A DNA stretch of 64,000 nt from Flaviaestuariibacter flavus (GCF_004337505.1 NZ_SJZI01000002.1:228379-292378), one strand, 5' to 3'. Counted from the first letter of the stretch, positions 17,557 to 27,146 are shown. Made by a program: numbers and translations. Notes: generated from the sequence alone by a model not told the origin.

Positions 17557-19989
17557 ATGAAAAGACTCCTTTGCCTTCTTGCGTTCGGCGCTTCTCTTTC
17601 TGCCGGCGCGCAGGCTCCTGCCCTGTTTCCGCAACCCGCTGCCATAAAGACGGTACCAGGCTCCCTAACGATCACTCCACAGACACCGCTGATCGCTTCC
17701 GATGATGCCGATGCACGGATTGCTGCTTTCTTTAACGATCGGGTACAGGAACTGTATGGATTCCGTCTGCCCCTGGCGAAGCAAGGCAATAGCGGCGTAC
17801 GTTTCGTGACCCGCCGTTTCATCAAAGCGCCCGACAAAGATGCTTACCTGCTGCGGGTGGATGGCAATGGCGTTAAGGTAGAAGGCGACACCTATGCCGG
17901 CACCTTTTACGGCCTGCAAACCTTGCTGCAGCTGCTCCCGGAGCCACCGAAGCCTGCGCCACTTGTTGTAAAAGTGAAAGAGCGGCCCGGAAAGACGAAA
18001 GTGAAATCGGTGCTTGAAAAGCCCGCGCCTCCGGCCACCCGCCGCTTCGCGCTGCCACGCCTCCTGGTGCAGGATGCACCGCGCTTCGCCTACCGCGGGA
18101 TGCACCTGGATGTGTGCCGGCACTTTTTCTCCGTTTCCTTTATCAAGCGTTATATCGACCTGCTGGCGATGCATAAGATGAACACGTTTCACTGGCATCT
18201 TACCGACGACCAGGGATGGCGCATCGAGATCAAAAAATACCCGGGCCTCACCAATGTCGGCGGGTGGCGCAATGGAACCATTATCGGCCGCTATCCCGGC
18301 TCCGGCAACGATAACGAGCGCTACGGAGGCTTTTACACACAAGACGAAGTGAAAGAAGTGGTAGCCTATGCCGCCGCGCGCTACATCACCATCTTACCCG
18401 AAATTGAAATGCCGGGTCATTCGTCTGCGGCCATTGCCGCCTACCCTTTCCTGAGCTGTTTCCCGGCAGAGCCTACGGTCATTCCGAGCTGGCCTTCCGA
18501 AGGCAGCAAAGCGCAGCAGGCCGCAGGCCGTCCGAAGCAGGTGCAGGAAACCTGGGGTGTATTTTATGATATCTTCTGCGCCGGCAAGGATTCGACCTTT
18601 GATTTTCTCGAAGGTGTACTCGATGAAGTGATCGCGCTATTCCCGGGTAAATACGTGCATGTTGGCGGCGACGAGGCACCGAAGTCGCAATGGAAGCGTT
18701 GCCCGAATTGCCAGGCGCGCATGAAAGCCAACGGGCTCAAAGACGAGCACGAGCTCCAGAGCTATTTTATCCGGCGTATCGAAAAATTTGTGAATGCAAA
18801 AGGACGAAGCATCATCGGATGGGACGAAATCCTCGAGGGCGGCCTGGCGCCCAATGCCGCCATCATGAGCTGGCAGGGTGAGCGGGGCGGCATCGAAGCG
18901 GCGAAGCAGCAGCACGTTGCCGTGATGACGCCACAGAAACCCTGCTACTTCGATTATGCGCAGGCGAAGCCCGAAGATTCGCTTGTTTGGGGCGGCTACA
19001 ACCCGCTCGACTCGGTATATGCCTACGAACCCCTTCCGCGCGCTCTCGACAGCGCCGCTGCCTGCTATATCATCGGTGCACAGGCCAATCTGTGGACGGA
19101 GTACATGAGCAACCCGGCCAAAGTCGAATACATGGCGCTGCCCCGCATGGCCGCTCTGTCGGAAGCACTGTGGACGCCGCCTGCCCAACGGAGCTGGGCT
19201 TCCTTCGAGCGCCGCCTGCCGGAGCTGTTTGCCCGCTACGACCGCGCCGGATACACCGCCAGCCGCGCCTACTACAACCTGCAGCCCGAGCTACTGCGCG
19301 ACTCGGCCCGGGGCGGCCTGCTGCTGCGGGTACGCACACGGCTTGCCAACCCCACCATTTTGTATACCCGCAATCCCTCGTCTGAAAGCAGCCTGAAGCC
19401 CCTGCTGCCCTACCCTTCCGGCGGGATCCCGGTGTCGGGTACCGACTCGATCGTGGTTGCCCTCATCACCCCGCAAAAGCGGCAGATTCACTCGATATCT
19501 TATTCCTTTCATTTCAACAAAGCCACAGCGCGCCCGGTGACCCTGCAGGGAACTCCAAGCCGCAACTACCCGGGGCTGGGCGCCCTCAGCCTTGCCAATG
19601 GCATCTATTCAAGCCGCGGTCTTGCCAGTACCGACTGGCTCGGCTTTTTGGGCGGAGATATCGATGCCACCATCGACCTGGGCAAGCCGACACCGGTGAG
19701 CACTGTGCGCCTGCATACCCTCGACCAGAATGGCTCCTGGATCTACCTGCCGCAATACGTTGAAGTGTTCACCTCCGACGATGGCCGCGACTTTCGTTCG
19801 ATCGGGCAGGCAAAACAATTTGTAAAAGACAGCCCTACCAACACCCAGGGCTGGATTACGCTGAATGTGCCGGAAACCAGCGCCCGTTACATCCGCGTGC
19901 TGGCGAAGAATTATGGCCTTATCCCCGAAGGACAGCCCGGTGCCGGTACAAGAGCCTGGCTCTTCGCCGACGAGATCGATGTGCAATAG
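17557..19989 (+). CDS. Secreted GH20 beta-N-acetylhexosaminidase
   Basis: 810 residues with signal peptide MKRLLCLLAFGASLSAGAQ. An N-terminal GH20b domain (~25-165) precedes the catalytic barrel. The barrel contains FHWHLTDDQGWRIEIKKYP (~208-226), the catalytic Asp-Glu pair in VHVGGDEAPKSQW (~368) and WDEILEGGLAPNAAIMSW. It removes terminal GlcNAc or GalNAc from chitobiose, N-glycans or mucins. An unusual Lys/Pro-rich insert (~130-160) sits between the two domains. The C-terminus (~640-810) carries a chitobiase-like linker and an F5/8-type C domain ending ARYIRVLAKNYGL, mirroring the GH92 at 9519. With GH92 and glycosylasparaginase it completes a plausible N-glycan breakdown set. Confidence 0.95.
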   Translation: MKRLLCLLAFGASLSAGAQAPALFPQPAAIKTVPGSLTITPQTPLIASDDADARIAAFFNDRVQELYGFRLPLAKQGNSGVRFVTRRFIKAPDKDAYLLRVDGNGVKVEGDTYAGTFYGLQTLLQLLPEPPKPAPLVVKVKERPGKTKVKSVLEKPAPPATRRFALPRLLVQDAPRFAYRGMHLDVCRHFFSVSFIKRYIDLLAMHKMNTFHWHLTDDQGWRIEIKKYPGLTNVGGWRNGTIIGRYPGSGNDNERYGGFYTQDEVKEVVAYAAARYITILPEIEMPGHSSAAIAAYPFLSCFPAEPTVIPSWPSEGSKAQQAAGRPKQVQETWGVFYDIFCAGKDSTFDFLEGVLDEVIALFPGKYVHVGGDEAPKSQWKRCPNCQARMKANGLKDEHELQSYFIRRIEKFVNAKGRSIIGWDEILEGGLAPNAAIMSWQGERGGIEAAKQQHVAVMTPQKPCYFDYAQAKPEDSLVWGGYNPLDSVYAYEPLPRALDSAAACYIIGAQANLWTEYMSNPAKVEYMALPRMAALSEALWTPPAQRSWASFERRLPELFARYDRAGYTASRAYYNLQPELLRDSARGGLLLRVRTRLANPTILYTRNPSSESSLKPLLPYPSGGIPVSGTDSIVVALITPQKRQIHSISYSFHFNKATARPVTLQGTPSRNYPGLGALSLANGIYSSRGLASTDWLGFLGGDIDATIDLGKPTPVSTVRLHTLDQNGSWIYLPQYVEVFTSDDGRDFRSIGQAKQFVKDSPTNTQGWITLNVPETSARYIRVLAKNYGLIPEGQPGAGTRAWLFADEIDVQ

Positions 19990-20018
19990 CGCGCGGCAAC
20001 GCTGTGGAATAAACTGGA

Positions 20019-20054
20019 ACGCCGAAGGCGTCGCGCAAGCGACGCCTTCGGCGT
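20019..20054. terminator. Perfect 16-bp hairpin after the GH20 gene
   Basis: A perfect 16-bp stem (20019-20034 with 20039-20054) has a GCAA loop, 30 nt after the GH20 stop. No T run follows, so it may act as an RNA stabiliser or be part of the adjacent REP element rather than an intrinsic terminator. Confidence 0.6.
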
Positions 20055-20198
20055 CATTGCGAGCGTAGCGAAGCAAACTCCTGATTTACGCAGGGTGTTC
20101 ATGGCCGGAAGAAGTTTCGACCTAACGCAATCTTGGGTTATGGCCAGTCTTCAGGTTGGGGAGATTGCTTCTCCCCAACTTGTTGGGGATCGCAATGA
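20053..20198. repeat. REP/MITE-like inverted-repeat element
   Basis: A 146-nt element is bounded by TCATTGCGA and its exact complement TCGCAATGA. Inner arms are GAAGCAAACTC and GAGATTGCTTC (one mismatch when inverted). A nested TCCCCAAC/GTTGGGGA hairpin sits near the right end. The layout is that of the widespread TCATTGCGAGC...GAAGCAATCTC type of repetitive extragenic element. It has no coding capacity, so if mobile it depends on a transposase elsewhere. Confidence 0.65.
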
Positions 20199-20225
20199 CA
20201 AGAGCCTCGCAAAGCGAGGCTCTTG
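20199..20225. terminator. 12-bp hairpin, probable terminator at the TPR gene end
   Basis: CAAGAGCCTCGC pairs perfectly with 20214-20225 across an AAA loop. It lies 30 nt beyond the stop of the minus-strand TPR gene and directly beside the REP-like element. Confidence 0.6.
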
Positions 20226-20255
20226 TATATCCGTTCTATATTTTACTCGGGCAAT

Positions 20256-21281
20256 TTACATGCCCGGCATTTCCATCTTTTGCTTGTTGCGGGCAAGCTG
20301 CGGGTCCAATTCGATCGCTTTATCGCAAAGCGCCTGGCCTTTCGCCTTGTCGCCTTTCTTCTGGTAGCTCATGCCGATCATGAAGAGGGCCGACGCATTG
20401 GTTTTGTCCAGCTCCAGGATCTTATCCCAGTAATCGATCGCAACATCATAACGCTTGGCGTCATAGTTGGCCTCCGCGATCATGTTCAGCAGGTTGAGGT
20501 CGGCGGGACGGCGTTTCACCATTTCGTCGAGAATGGCGAGGCCCTTATCGATCTGCTTGTTGTTCAGGTAGGCGATGGCGAGGTTTTCCCTGAACTCGTT
20601 GTCTTGCTTGTAGCCGTTCTCGATCGCCATTTCGAAATACTTCAGCGAGTTTTTATCGTCGTTCATCCCGTAGTAAATGAGGGCCGTTTCATACATCCAG
20701 CGGGTATTCTTCGGGTCGAGCTCGAGGGCTTTGAGAAAATAAGGGATGGCGAGCTTGTTGTTATTCATGTCCGAATAAGCGCGCGCAACCATATAGGGCA
20801 CCTGCGCATTGGTCGGATCCTCTTTGGCCGCTTCGTTGAGGTACTTGATCGCCTCACCGTAGTTTTCGTCGTCGTAATGCGCCTTGCCTACGAAATAGGC
20901 GGTTTTCGCGGCGGGATCAACCGACTTCAGCAGGCCGGCATACTTGATAGCGTCCGGGAACTGGCGCATGTTGAACGAAAGCGTCATCAGCTGGTTGTAA
21001 GTGTCGGCCGAATTGTCGCCGAGTTTTTCCAGCTCCAGGTACTTTTCACGGGCCTGGGGATAGCGGCGCAATGCCAGGAGCGACTTGGCAAGATCGCCCA
21101 CGATCCGCTTGTCGCTTTTATTGTACCGGTAGGCCGAATCGAACATTTTCCAGGCCACCATTACGCGGCCTTTAAGCCATTCCTGGCTGCCTTTTTCATA
21201 GTAAAGGGATGCGCTGTCCTGCTGAGCATAGCTCGCGAGGCAGACAAGGCTTGTCAGGACGGCAAGGATGAGTTTGCGCAT
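20256..21281 (-). CDS. Exported tetratricopeptide-repeat protein
   Basis: 341 residues from ATG 21281, which begins a signal peptide (MRKLILAVLTSLVCLASYAQ). A longer frame from 21353 adds a non-signal-like extension. The mature protein is about eight TPR units (~45-325). Examples are NYGEAIKYLNEAAKEDPTNA, KLAIPYFLKALELDPKN and RYDVAIDYWDKILELDKTN, the last two with the typical A/P positions. It is probably periplasmic and a protein-protein scaffold. No catalytic motif is visible. It is transcribed away from the REP element and follows glgB on the same strand with a 123-nt gap. Partner unknown. Confidence 0.9.
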   Translation of the reverse strand: MRKLILAVLTSLVCLASYAQQDSASLYYEKGSQEWLKGRVMVAWKMFDSAYRYNKSDKRIVGDLAKSLLALRRYPQAREKYLELEKLGDNSADTYNQLMTLSFNMRQFPDAIKYAGLLKSVDPAAKTAYFVGKAHYDDENYGEAIKYLNEAAKEDPTNAQVPYMVARAYSDMNNNKLAIPYFLKALELDPKNTRWMYETALIYYGMNDDKNSLKYFEMAIENGYKQDNEFRENLAIAYLNNKQIDKGLAILDEMVKRRPADLNLLNMIAEANYDAKRYDVAIDYWDKILELDKTNASALFMIGMSYQKKGDKAKGQALCDKAIELDPQLARNKQKMEMPGM

Positions 21282-21404
21282 GGGGTATCGGTGTTTTACA
21301 GGATGGGTTAACGCCTCTTTGGGAGGTGGCACTAAATTAGAACGGACGGGCATTTTTCGCCTGTTAAATTTAGACGGAACAGGGATTTTATCGACTGAAG
21401 CGGC

Positions 21405-23408
21405 TCATTTCAGGATGAGCGCCGCCAGCGGCGGGAGATGCACGGTATGCCGCCAGGTCTGGAGTTCCTTATCGATGAGTTTACGGGCGATTTTGGTATT
21501 GTATATATCGCCGCTGCCGCCGTAGTGAGAATGATCGGAGTTGAACAGCTCCTTTGTATAGTATTTCCCGGGCACGTCCACGGTCCAGTCCCAGCGCGGT
21601 AAGGGCGTCAGGTTGAGCAGCACCAGCAGGTCTTCCCCTTTTTTCCTGCCCTTGCGGCGGAAGGCTACCACGCAATCGTCGCGGTGACCCAGGTCAATCC
21701 ATTCGAAGCTGTCCGATGCAAATTGCGCACAGTGAAGCGCGGGGGCTGCCTTTAACAGCCGGTTAAGGTCGCGAACGCACAGCTGCAACCCTTTGTGCGG
21801 CCCGAACCGGAGCAGGCCCCATTCAAGCTCGCTTTTGTAGTTCCATTCTGATGTTTGCCCGAACTCGTTTCCCATAAAAAGCAGCTTCGCGCCGGGGTGC
21901 ATCCACATATAGGCATAGAGCAGGCGGAGGTTGGCAAACTTCTGCCACTCGTCGCCGGGCATCTTGTAGATCATCGGCGATTTACCGTGCACCACCTCAT
22001 CGTGGCTGAGTGGAAGCATGAAGTTTTCATCGTAGAAATACATCATGCTGAACGTAAACTTATCCTGGTGATGCGACCGGTATACGGGGTCAAACTTGAA
22101 ATAGTCGAGTGTGTCGTGCATCCAGCCCATCATCCACTTCATGCCGAAGCCAAGGCCGCCGGCGAAGGTCGGCTTCGATACACCCGGCCAGTCGGTGGCT
22201 TCCTCGGCGATGGTCTGCACATCGGGAAAGTCGCGGAATATGGTTTCGTTCAGGTCTTTGATGAATGCAATCGCCTCCAGGTTGCCGTTGCCGCCAAACT
22301 CGTTGGGCTCCCACTGTCCTTCGGTGCGCGAATAATCGAGTTTCAGCATCGACGATACGGCGTCAACACGGATCCCGTCGATATGAAACTTGTCGAACCA
22401 GAAGCGGGCCGACGAAATCAGGAAGGATTTTACCTCTCCCCGCTTGTAGTTGAAAATATAAGAGTTCCAGTCCGGGTGAAAGCCTTTGCGCATGTCGGCA
22501 TACTCGTAAGTATGTGTGCCGTCGAAAAGGAAAAGGCCGTGCGCGTCGTAAGGAAAGTGGGAAGGCACCCAATCGAGGATCACGCCGATGCCGGCTTCGT
22601 GCAGCTTGTCAACCAGGTGCATGAAACCCTCCGGTTGCCCGAAGCGCGAGGTAGGTGCAAAGAAGCCGGTGCACTGGTAACCCCAGCTGCCGTCGAAGGG
22701 GTGTTCCATCACGGGCATGAATTCCACGTGGGTAAACCCGAGTTCCTGCACATATGGCACAAGCCGCTCGGCGATCATTTCGTAACTGTTGTAGCTTTCC
22801 TCGTCGTGCGGGTCGGGTCGCATCCAGCTGGCGAGGTGCACTTCATAAACGCTCCAGGGAGCGTCGAGACTGTTGTGTTTGCCGCGCTGCTTCATCCAGG
22901 CCGCATCGTTCCATTCGTATTTAAATTCCCAGGCAATTGAAGAGGTGGCCGGTCGCTTTTCCCAGTAGTTGGCAAAAGGATCGCCTTTTACGGTTACCCG
23001 TCCCTGGTAACCGGTGATATTGTATTTATACAACTGTCCTTGTGCAAAGCCGGGGATAAAACCTTCCCAGATGCCGCTGCGGTCAAGGCGCGGAAATAAG
23101 GGGTGTGCGCCTTGCTGCCAGCCGTTGAAGTCGCCTACTACCGAAACCGCGGTTGCGTTAGGCGCCCATACGGCAAAATAATAGCCGGGGCGGCCGAGTA
23201 CGTCGAGGGGCCGTGCGCCGAGCTTTTCATAAAGGGTATAGTGCGTACCGGCGGCAAATGCCGCGATGTCGTGATCGTAAAGCAGCGAATAGTTCCACAC
23301 CGGCTTTTCCGTATCCACGAAGTTGGCGTCCTCATAGCGCGTAGCTGCCGGCGCAGTGCCGGCAGGGGCTGTTTTTTGATGAGCGGTATTAGCAGATCGG
23401 GTATCCAT
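21405..23408 (-). CDS. glgB: 1,4-alpha-glucan branching enzyme
   Basis: 667 residues from ATG 23408 (MDTRSANTAHQK). An upstream frame from 23522 is not supported by homology. It forms alpha-1,6 branches in glycogen. The N-terminal CBM48 (~85-185, GYYFAVWAPNATAVSVVGDFNGW) is followed by a GH13 barrel. Signatures are VEFMPVMEHPFDGSWGYQ, the nucleophile region DGIRVDAVSSML (~348), Glu in IAEEATDWPGV (~401) and LSHDEVVHGKSPMI (~467). The last is typical of GlgB rather than GlgX. The C-terminal all-beta domain is present. It stands apart from glgA and glgC (9 kb away) and is divergent from the barrel gene at 23547. Confidence 0.95.
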   Translation of the reverse strand: MDTRSANTAHQKTAPAGTAPAATRYEDANFVDTEKPVWNYSLLYDHDIAAFAAGTHYTLYEKLGARPLDVLGRPGYYFAVWAPNATAVSVVGDFNGWQQGAHPLFPRLDRSGIWEGFIPGFAQGQLYKYNITGYQGRVTVKGDPFANYWEKRPATSSIAWEFKYEWNDAAWMKQRGKHNSLDAPWSVYEVHLASWMRPDPHDEESYNSYEMIAERLVPYVQELGFTHVEFMPVMEHPFDGSWGYQCTGFFAPTSRFGQPEGFMHLVDKLHEAGIGVILDWVPSHFPYDAHGLFLFDGTHTYEYADMRKGFHPDWNSYIFNYKRGEVKSFLISSARFWFDKFHIDGIRVDAVSSMLKLDYSRTEGQWEPNEFGGNGNLEAIAFIKDLNETIFRDFPDVQTIAEEATDWPGVSKPTFAGGLGFGMKWMMGWMHDTLDYFKFDPVYRSHHQDKFTFSMMYFYDENFMLPLSHDEVVHGKSPMIYKMPGDEWQKFANLRLLYAYMWMHPGAKLLFMGNEFGQTSEWNYKSELEWGLLRFGPHKGLQLCVRDLNRLLKAAPALHCAQFASDSFEWIDLGHRDDCVVAFRRKGRKKGEDLLVLLNLTPLPRWDWTVDVPGKYYTKELFNSDHSHYGGSGDIYNTKIARKLIDKELQTWRHTVHLPPLAALILK

Positions 23409-23546
23409 ATTAACTTGTGCGAAATGTTTCGTAGGTGTTAAATCTCTTTTAAAACAATAACCGGGAACATAGGGCCGTTCTGGTAAAGTTACCTTCAACC
23501 CACCAAAACAAACCAGGCCCAAACCACACTGTTGAAAACTTCTTGC

Positions 23547-26300
23547 ATGAGAAAAACCTTGCTATTCGCCCTCCTGCTTTTGCTGGCAGGCGGCGGCCTC
23601 CGGGCACAGTTTCGTGTTACCGGATCCCTTTCAGACACGGTTGGTCATAAAGCACCGGAGCTCGCATCTATTGTTGTGCTTCAGAAGAAAGACAGTTCCC
23701 TGGTAACGTTTACACGCAGCGACGTCGAGGGCCACTTCCGCACGGCGCCCATCGCACCCGGCCACTACGTGGTACTCATCACCTACCCGAAGTTTGCCGA
23801 CCTCGCTGACGCTATCACGGTAACCGACAAGGACGTAGACCTGGGCCGCCTGGCACTGACGCCGAAAAGCGTGCTGCTTAACGAAGTGATCGTGCGGGCC
23901 AATGCAGCGATCCGCATCAAGGGCGATACCACGGAGTTTGCAGCCGACTCGTTCAAGACCCGCGAAGGTGCCACCGTGGAGGAACTGCTGAAGCGTCTCC
24001 CGGGATTTTCGGTGAATGCCAAGGGTGAAATCACCACACAGGGCAAGCGGGTAGACAAAGTCCTGGTAGATGGGGAAGAGTTTTTCGGCGACGACCCGAC
24101 GATGGCGACGCAAAACCTGTCGGCCAAGATCGTGGACAAAGTGCAGGTATACGATACCAAGACCGAGCAGCAGAACCTCACCAGCATCGGTGGCGGCAAC
24201 GAGGGAAAGACACTCAACATCAAGCTGAAGGAAGACAAAAAGAAGGGCGGATTCGGGAAGCTGGAAGCAGGCACCGACTTCACCAACTTTCTTGAGGCGA
24301 AAGGGCTTTACAACAAGTTTGTCGGGAAGAAAAAGCTGTCGGCCTATGCCACACGCAGCAATGTCAATACAGGCTCGCTCAGCTGGAACGACAAGCAGAA
24401 GCTCGGTATGGAGAATGATATGGAGTACGATGAGATCTCGGGTTACTACTATAGCTTCGGTGGCGGCGATGATGGCTTCAACGACTGGAATACACGCGGC
24501 CTCCCCGATTCTTACACCGGTGGTGGTCTTTTCTCCAACAAATGGAACAACGATCGCCATAATGTGAACCTGTCGTATCGTTTTAACCAGCTTACGGCGG
24601 TAAATAACAATTTGCTGATCCAGCAAAATATTGACTCCGGCAGCCGGACCTTTAGAAATATTGCCGAAGAAACCTATGTCCGCAACCGCCAGCATGCCGG
24701 CAATGGTAAATATGAGTTCAAGCCCGATTCGCTGACCACGATCACCTATAAGATCAACGGGCTGTACAAGAACACAGAGCAGTGGGCCGGTACCAGCAGC
24801 AACTTTCTCCGCAACATCGGCGACACCGCTAATATTTCAGAGCAGACGCGCAACCAGCACAGTACGCGGCAGCAGGTAGACCAGCAACTGGTGTGGAAGC
24901 AGTTGTTCCGGAAGAAAAACCGGATGCTGATCACCACGGCCCGCTATGGGATGACGGACGATGACCAGGAGCGGACGAACCGCTCGGACCTGGAGTATTT
25001 TACCAACAACATCGTCGATTCGGCGAGAACCATCGATCAGATGCGCAAGGTGGATGGCAAGTCGCGCACATTCGGCATCAAGTCCACATTCAATGAGCCG
25101 CTGAGCGATAAACTGAACCTGGTTTTTGAATACGGATACAACCAGAACAACTCGGAATCCTTCCGGAATACGTTCAATAAGGACATCAGCGGAAAATACG
25201 AATCGCTTGACCGGAATTACAGCAGCAACTTCGATCTCCGCGTGCGGGCGCACAACGGCTCTACCGTGCTTCGCTACATGTATAAGAAGCTTCGCTTTGC
25301 CCTTGGTACGGGAGTCTCCGGCGTTCAGCTGAAGCTGAATGACCTCTTTACCGGAAATGAAAACACCTACAACTTCTTTAACGTTACGCCGCAGGTGCAG
25401 TTTGGTTACATGCCAAAGGCGCAGATGAATTTCAACTTCAGCTACCGGGGCAACACCCGGCAACCAACGATTGACCAACTGCAGCCGATCCGTGATAACA
25501 ATGACCCGCTTAAAGTTTTTACGGGCAACCCGGATCTGAAGGTTGGCTTCGTACACAGCTTTAACGCGGGCTTTAATCAATACAAGGCACTGAAGGGCAG
25601 CTGGATCGGAATGAACGTAGGCATGAACCTTACCCAGAATGCCATCGCCATGCAGAATTTTATCGACAAGGCCGGCAAGCAAACTTATCAGCCGGTGAAC
25701 GTGAACGGCAACCGTGACTTCTGGTTCTGGAGTTCCTGGAGTGTGGGCAATGGCGACAGGAAGTGGAGCAAAGGCCTCCAACTGAACGGTAACGGCGGAC
25801 GCAATAATAACTTCCTCAACGGCCGCGCGAACCGGAACGACTACACAACCTTTAAATTCGGCCCTTCGCTGGGATATAGCTGGGATCAGCACTACAATGT
25901 CTATTTCAATCCCGAGGTCGGATACAATACTTCGCGCTCTGCGCTGAATCCGCAAAGCAAGACCAACTATTTCACCTTTGGCGGGCAGATGAACGGCTCG
26001 GTCAACATCACGAAAAAGCTCGAGTTCGGCGCCGATGCCGTCATCGAGGTGCGCCAGAAAGTTGCCGGATTTGCGGGGACGCCCGATAACTATATGGTTA
26101 ATGCCCGACTGTCCTATAAGGTGCTCAAGAACAATGCTGGTAAAATATCGCTGACGGTAAACGACCTGCTTGATCAAAACATCGGCTTTAACCGCAATAT
26201 CAACTCGAACCAGATCCTGGAGGAACGCTACAGCCGCATCGCCCGCTACTTCATGCTGCGCTTCGAATGGTCGTTCAGCAAAATGCCGGGAGCGAATTAA
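23547..26300 (+). CDS. Outer-membrane beta-barrel protein with N-terminal carboxypeptidase-regulatory-like domain
   Basis: 917 residues from MRKTLLFALLLLLAGGGLRAQ, a signal peptide. The in-frame ATG at 23532 would add five residues. An N-terminal CarboxypepD_reg-like beta sandwich (~22-100) and a plug-like region (~110-225, with VEELLKRLPGFSVNAKGEIT and VDKVLVDGEEFFGDDPTMAT) are followed by a long barrel rich in aromatic/Asn/Gly strands. This is the OMP_b-brl_3 type, related to TonB-dependent receptors. No SusD partner is present. The next gene encodes a GLPGLI protein 70 nt downstream, a frequent pairing in Bacteroidota whose substrate is unknown. The final strand ends ARYFMLRFEWSFSKMPG. Confidence 0.92.
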   Translation: MRKTLLFALLLLLAGGGLRAQFRVTGSLSDTVGHKAPELASIVVLQKKDSSLVTFTRSDVEGHFRTAPIAPGHYVVLITYPKFADLADAITVTDKDVDLGRLALTPKSVLLNEVIVRANAAIRIKGDTTEFAADSFKTREGATVEELLKRLPGFSVNAKGEITTQGKRVDKVLVDGEEFFGDDPTMATQNLSAKIVDKVQVYDTKTEQQNLTSIGGGNEGKTLNIKLKEDKKKGGFGKLEAGTDFTNFLEAKGLYNKFVGKKKLSAYATRSNVNTGSLSWNDKQKLGMENDMEYDEISGYYYSFGGGDDGFNDWNTRGLPDSYTGGGLFSNKWNNDRHNVNLSYRFNQLTAVNNNLLIQQNIDSGSRTFRNIAEETYVRNRQHAGNGKYEFKPDSLTTITYKINGLYKNTEQWAGTSSNFLRNIGDTANISEQTRNQHSTRQQVDQQLVWKQLFRKKNRMLITTARYGMTDDDQERTNRSDLEYFTNNIVDSARTIDQMRKVDGKSRTFGIKSTFNEPLSDKLNLVFEYGYNQNNSESFRNTFNKDISGKYESLDRNYSSNFDLRVRAHNGSTVLRYMYKKLRFALGTGVSGVQLKLNDLFTGNENTYNFFNVTPQVQFGYMPKAQMNFNFSYRGNTRQPTIDQLQPIRDNNDPLKVFTGNPDLKVGFVHSFNAGFNQYKALKGSWIGMNVGMNLTQNAIAMQNFIDKAGKQTYQPVNVNGNRDFWFWSSWSVGNGDRKWSKGLQLNGNGGRNNNFLNGRANRNDYTTFKFGPSLGYSWDQHYNVYFNPEVGYNTSRSALNPQSKTNYFTFGGQMNGSVNITKKLEFGADAVIEVRQKVAGFAGTPDNYMVNARLSYKVLKNNAGKISLTVNDLLDQNIGFNRNINSNQILEERYSRIARYFMLRFEWSFSKMPGAN

Positions 26301-26370
26301 CCCCGGATTCCAATTCGTGAACTGTTGAAGGTGCCCGAAGACGGCCCTCCGCGACCAAAAACTGAAAACA

Positions 26371-27108
26371 ATGAAAAAAGCCTTTTTCCTTTTACTGATA
26401 CTCGGTGCCGCATTGGGCGCCGGCGCCCAGGCCCGTTTTTTGGGCCAGGTGAAAATCGAATACGAGCGCACCGTGAATGTGCCGGCCTATTACAAAGATC
26501 TCGACGGCGAATGGTATGAACGCATCAAGGAACGCCTGCCGAAGCAGGTGACCACTTACCACGAATTTATCGGCGACAGCACCCGCTCCCTCTATCATCC
26601 CGGTAAAGAAGCCGTGCTCGATCCCCGGAGCTGGTACCGCCCCGTAGCCGACAAGAACGTGATCTATACCGATTTCCGCGCGGCCCGCACGGTGGCCCAA
26701 AAGCCGGTTTACGAAGAGACCTTCCTGATCGAAGACAGTCTGTCAAAGATCAAATGGCGGCTTACGGCCGACACCCGCGTGATCGCCGGCTATGAGTGCC
26801 GCAAGGCGATCGGTATCCTCGATGACAGTGTCGCGATCTTCGCTTTTTACACCGATGAAATCCTCATTCCCGGCGGGCCGGAAGGTATACAGGGACTTCC
26901 GGGGATGATCCTGGGAATGGGCGTCCCCCGCCTGCATACCACCTGGTTTGCCACCAAAGTAGATGTGTTCGACATCCCGATGAGCACGGTAAAGCCTGCA
27001 ACGAAGGGCAAGAAAACCAGCCGCGCAGCCATGATGAAGCAGGTAGGTGAAGTGCTCCGCGACTGGGGCAGCTTTGGAAGTAAGATGGTGGTCAACTTTA
27101 CGATATAG
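26371..27108 (+). CDS. GLPGLI family exported protein
   Basis: 245 residues with signal peptide MKKAFFLLLILGAALGAGAQ. The family signature is at ~172 in EGIQGLPGMILGMG. The mature protein shows alternating beta strands and the typical VIAGYECRKAIGIL segment (~130). GLPGLI proteins are found with outer-membrane barrel proteins in Bacteroidota and are thought to be periplasmic partners, function unsettled. It is 70 nt downstream of the barrel gene and is followed by a 9-nt word array (27110) and a hairpin terminator (27147), so the pair forms one unit. Confidence 0.93.
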   Translation: MKKAFFLLLILGAALGAGAQARFLGQVKIEYERTVNVPAYYKDLDGEWYERIKERLPKQVTTYHEFIGDSTRSLYHPGKEAVLDPRSWYRPVADKNVIYTDFRAARTVAQKPVYEETFLIEDSLSKIKWRLTADTRVIAGYECRKAIGILDDSVAIFAFYTDEILIPGGPEGIQGLPGMILGMGVPRLHTTWFATKVDVFDIPMSTVKPATKGKKTSRAAMMKQVGEVLRDWGSFGSKMVVNFTI

Positions 27109-27109
27109 G

Positions 27110-27136
27110 CTCGCTGAAACCGCGGATAACGCGGAA
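27110..27136. repeat. 9-nt tandem array immediately after the GLPGLI stop, consensus ANCGCGGAA
   Basis: Three 9-nt units begin 2 nt after the TAG at 27106-27108 and lead into the terminator hairpin at 27147. The word belongs to the same family as those at 30609-30635 and 51836-51944. Confidence 0.6.
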
Positions 27137-27146
27137 CGACGATTAT

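Noticed and set aside
20095..20367. 90-codon plus-strand frame after the GH20 gene
   Set aside because: It runs through the REP-like element and into the antisense of the TPR gene.
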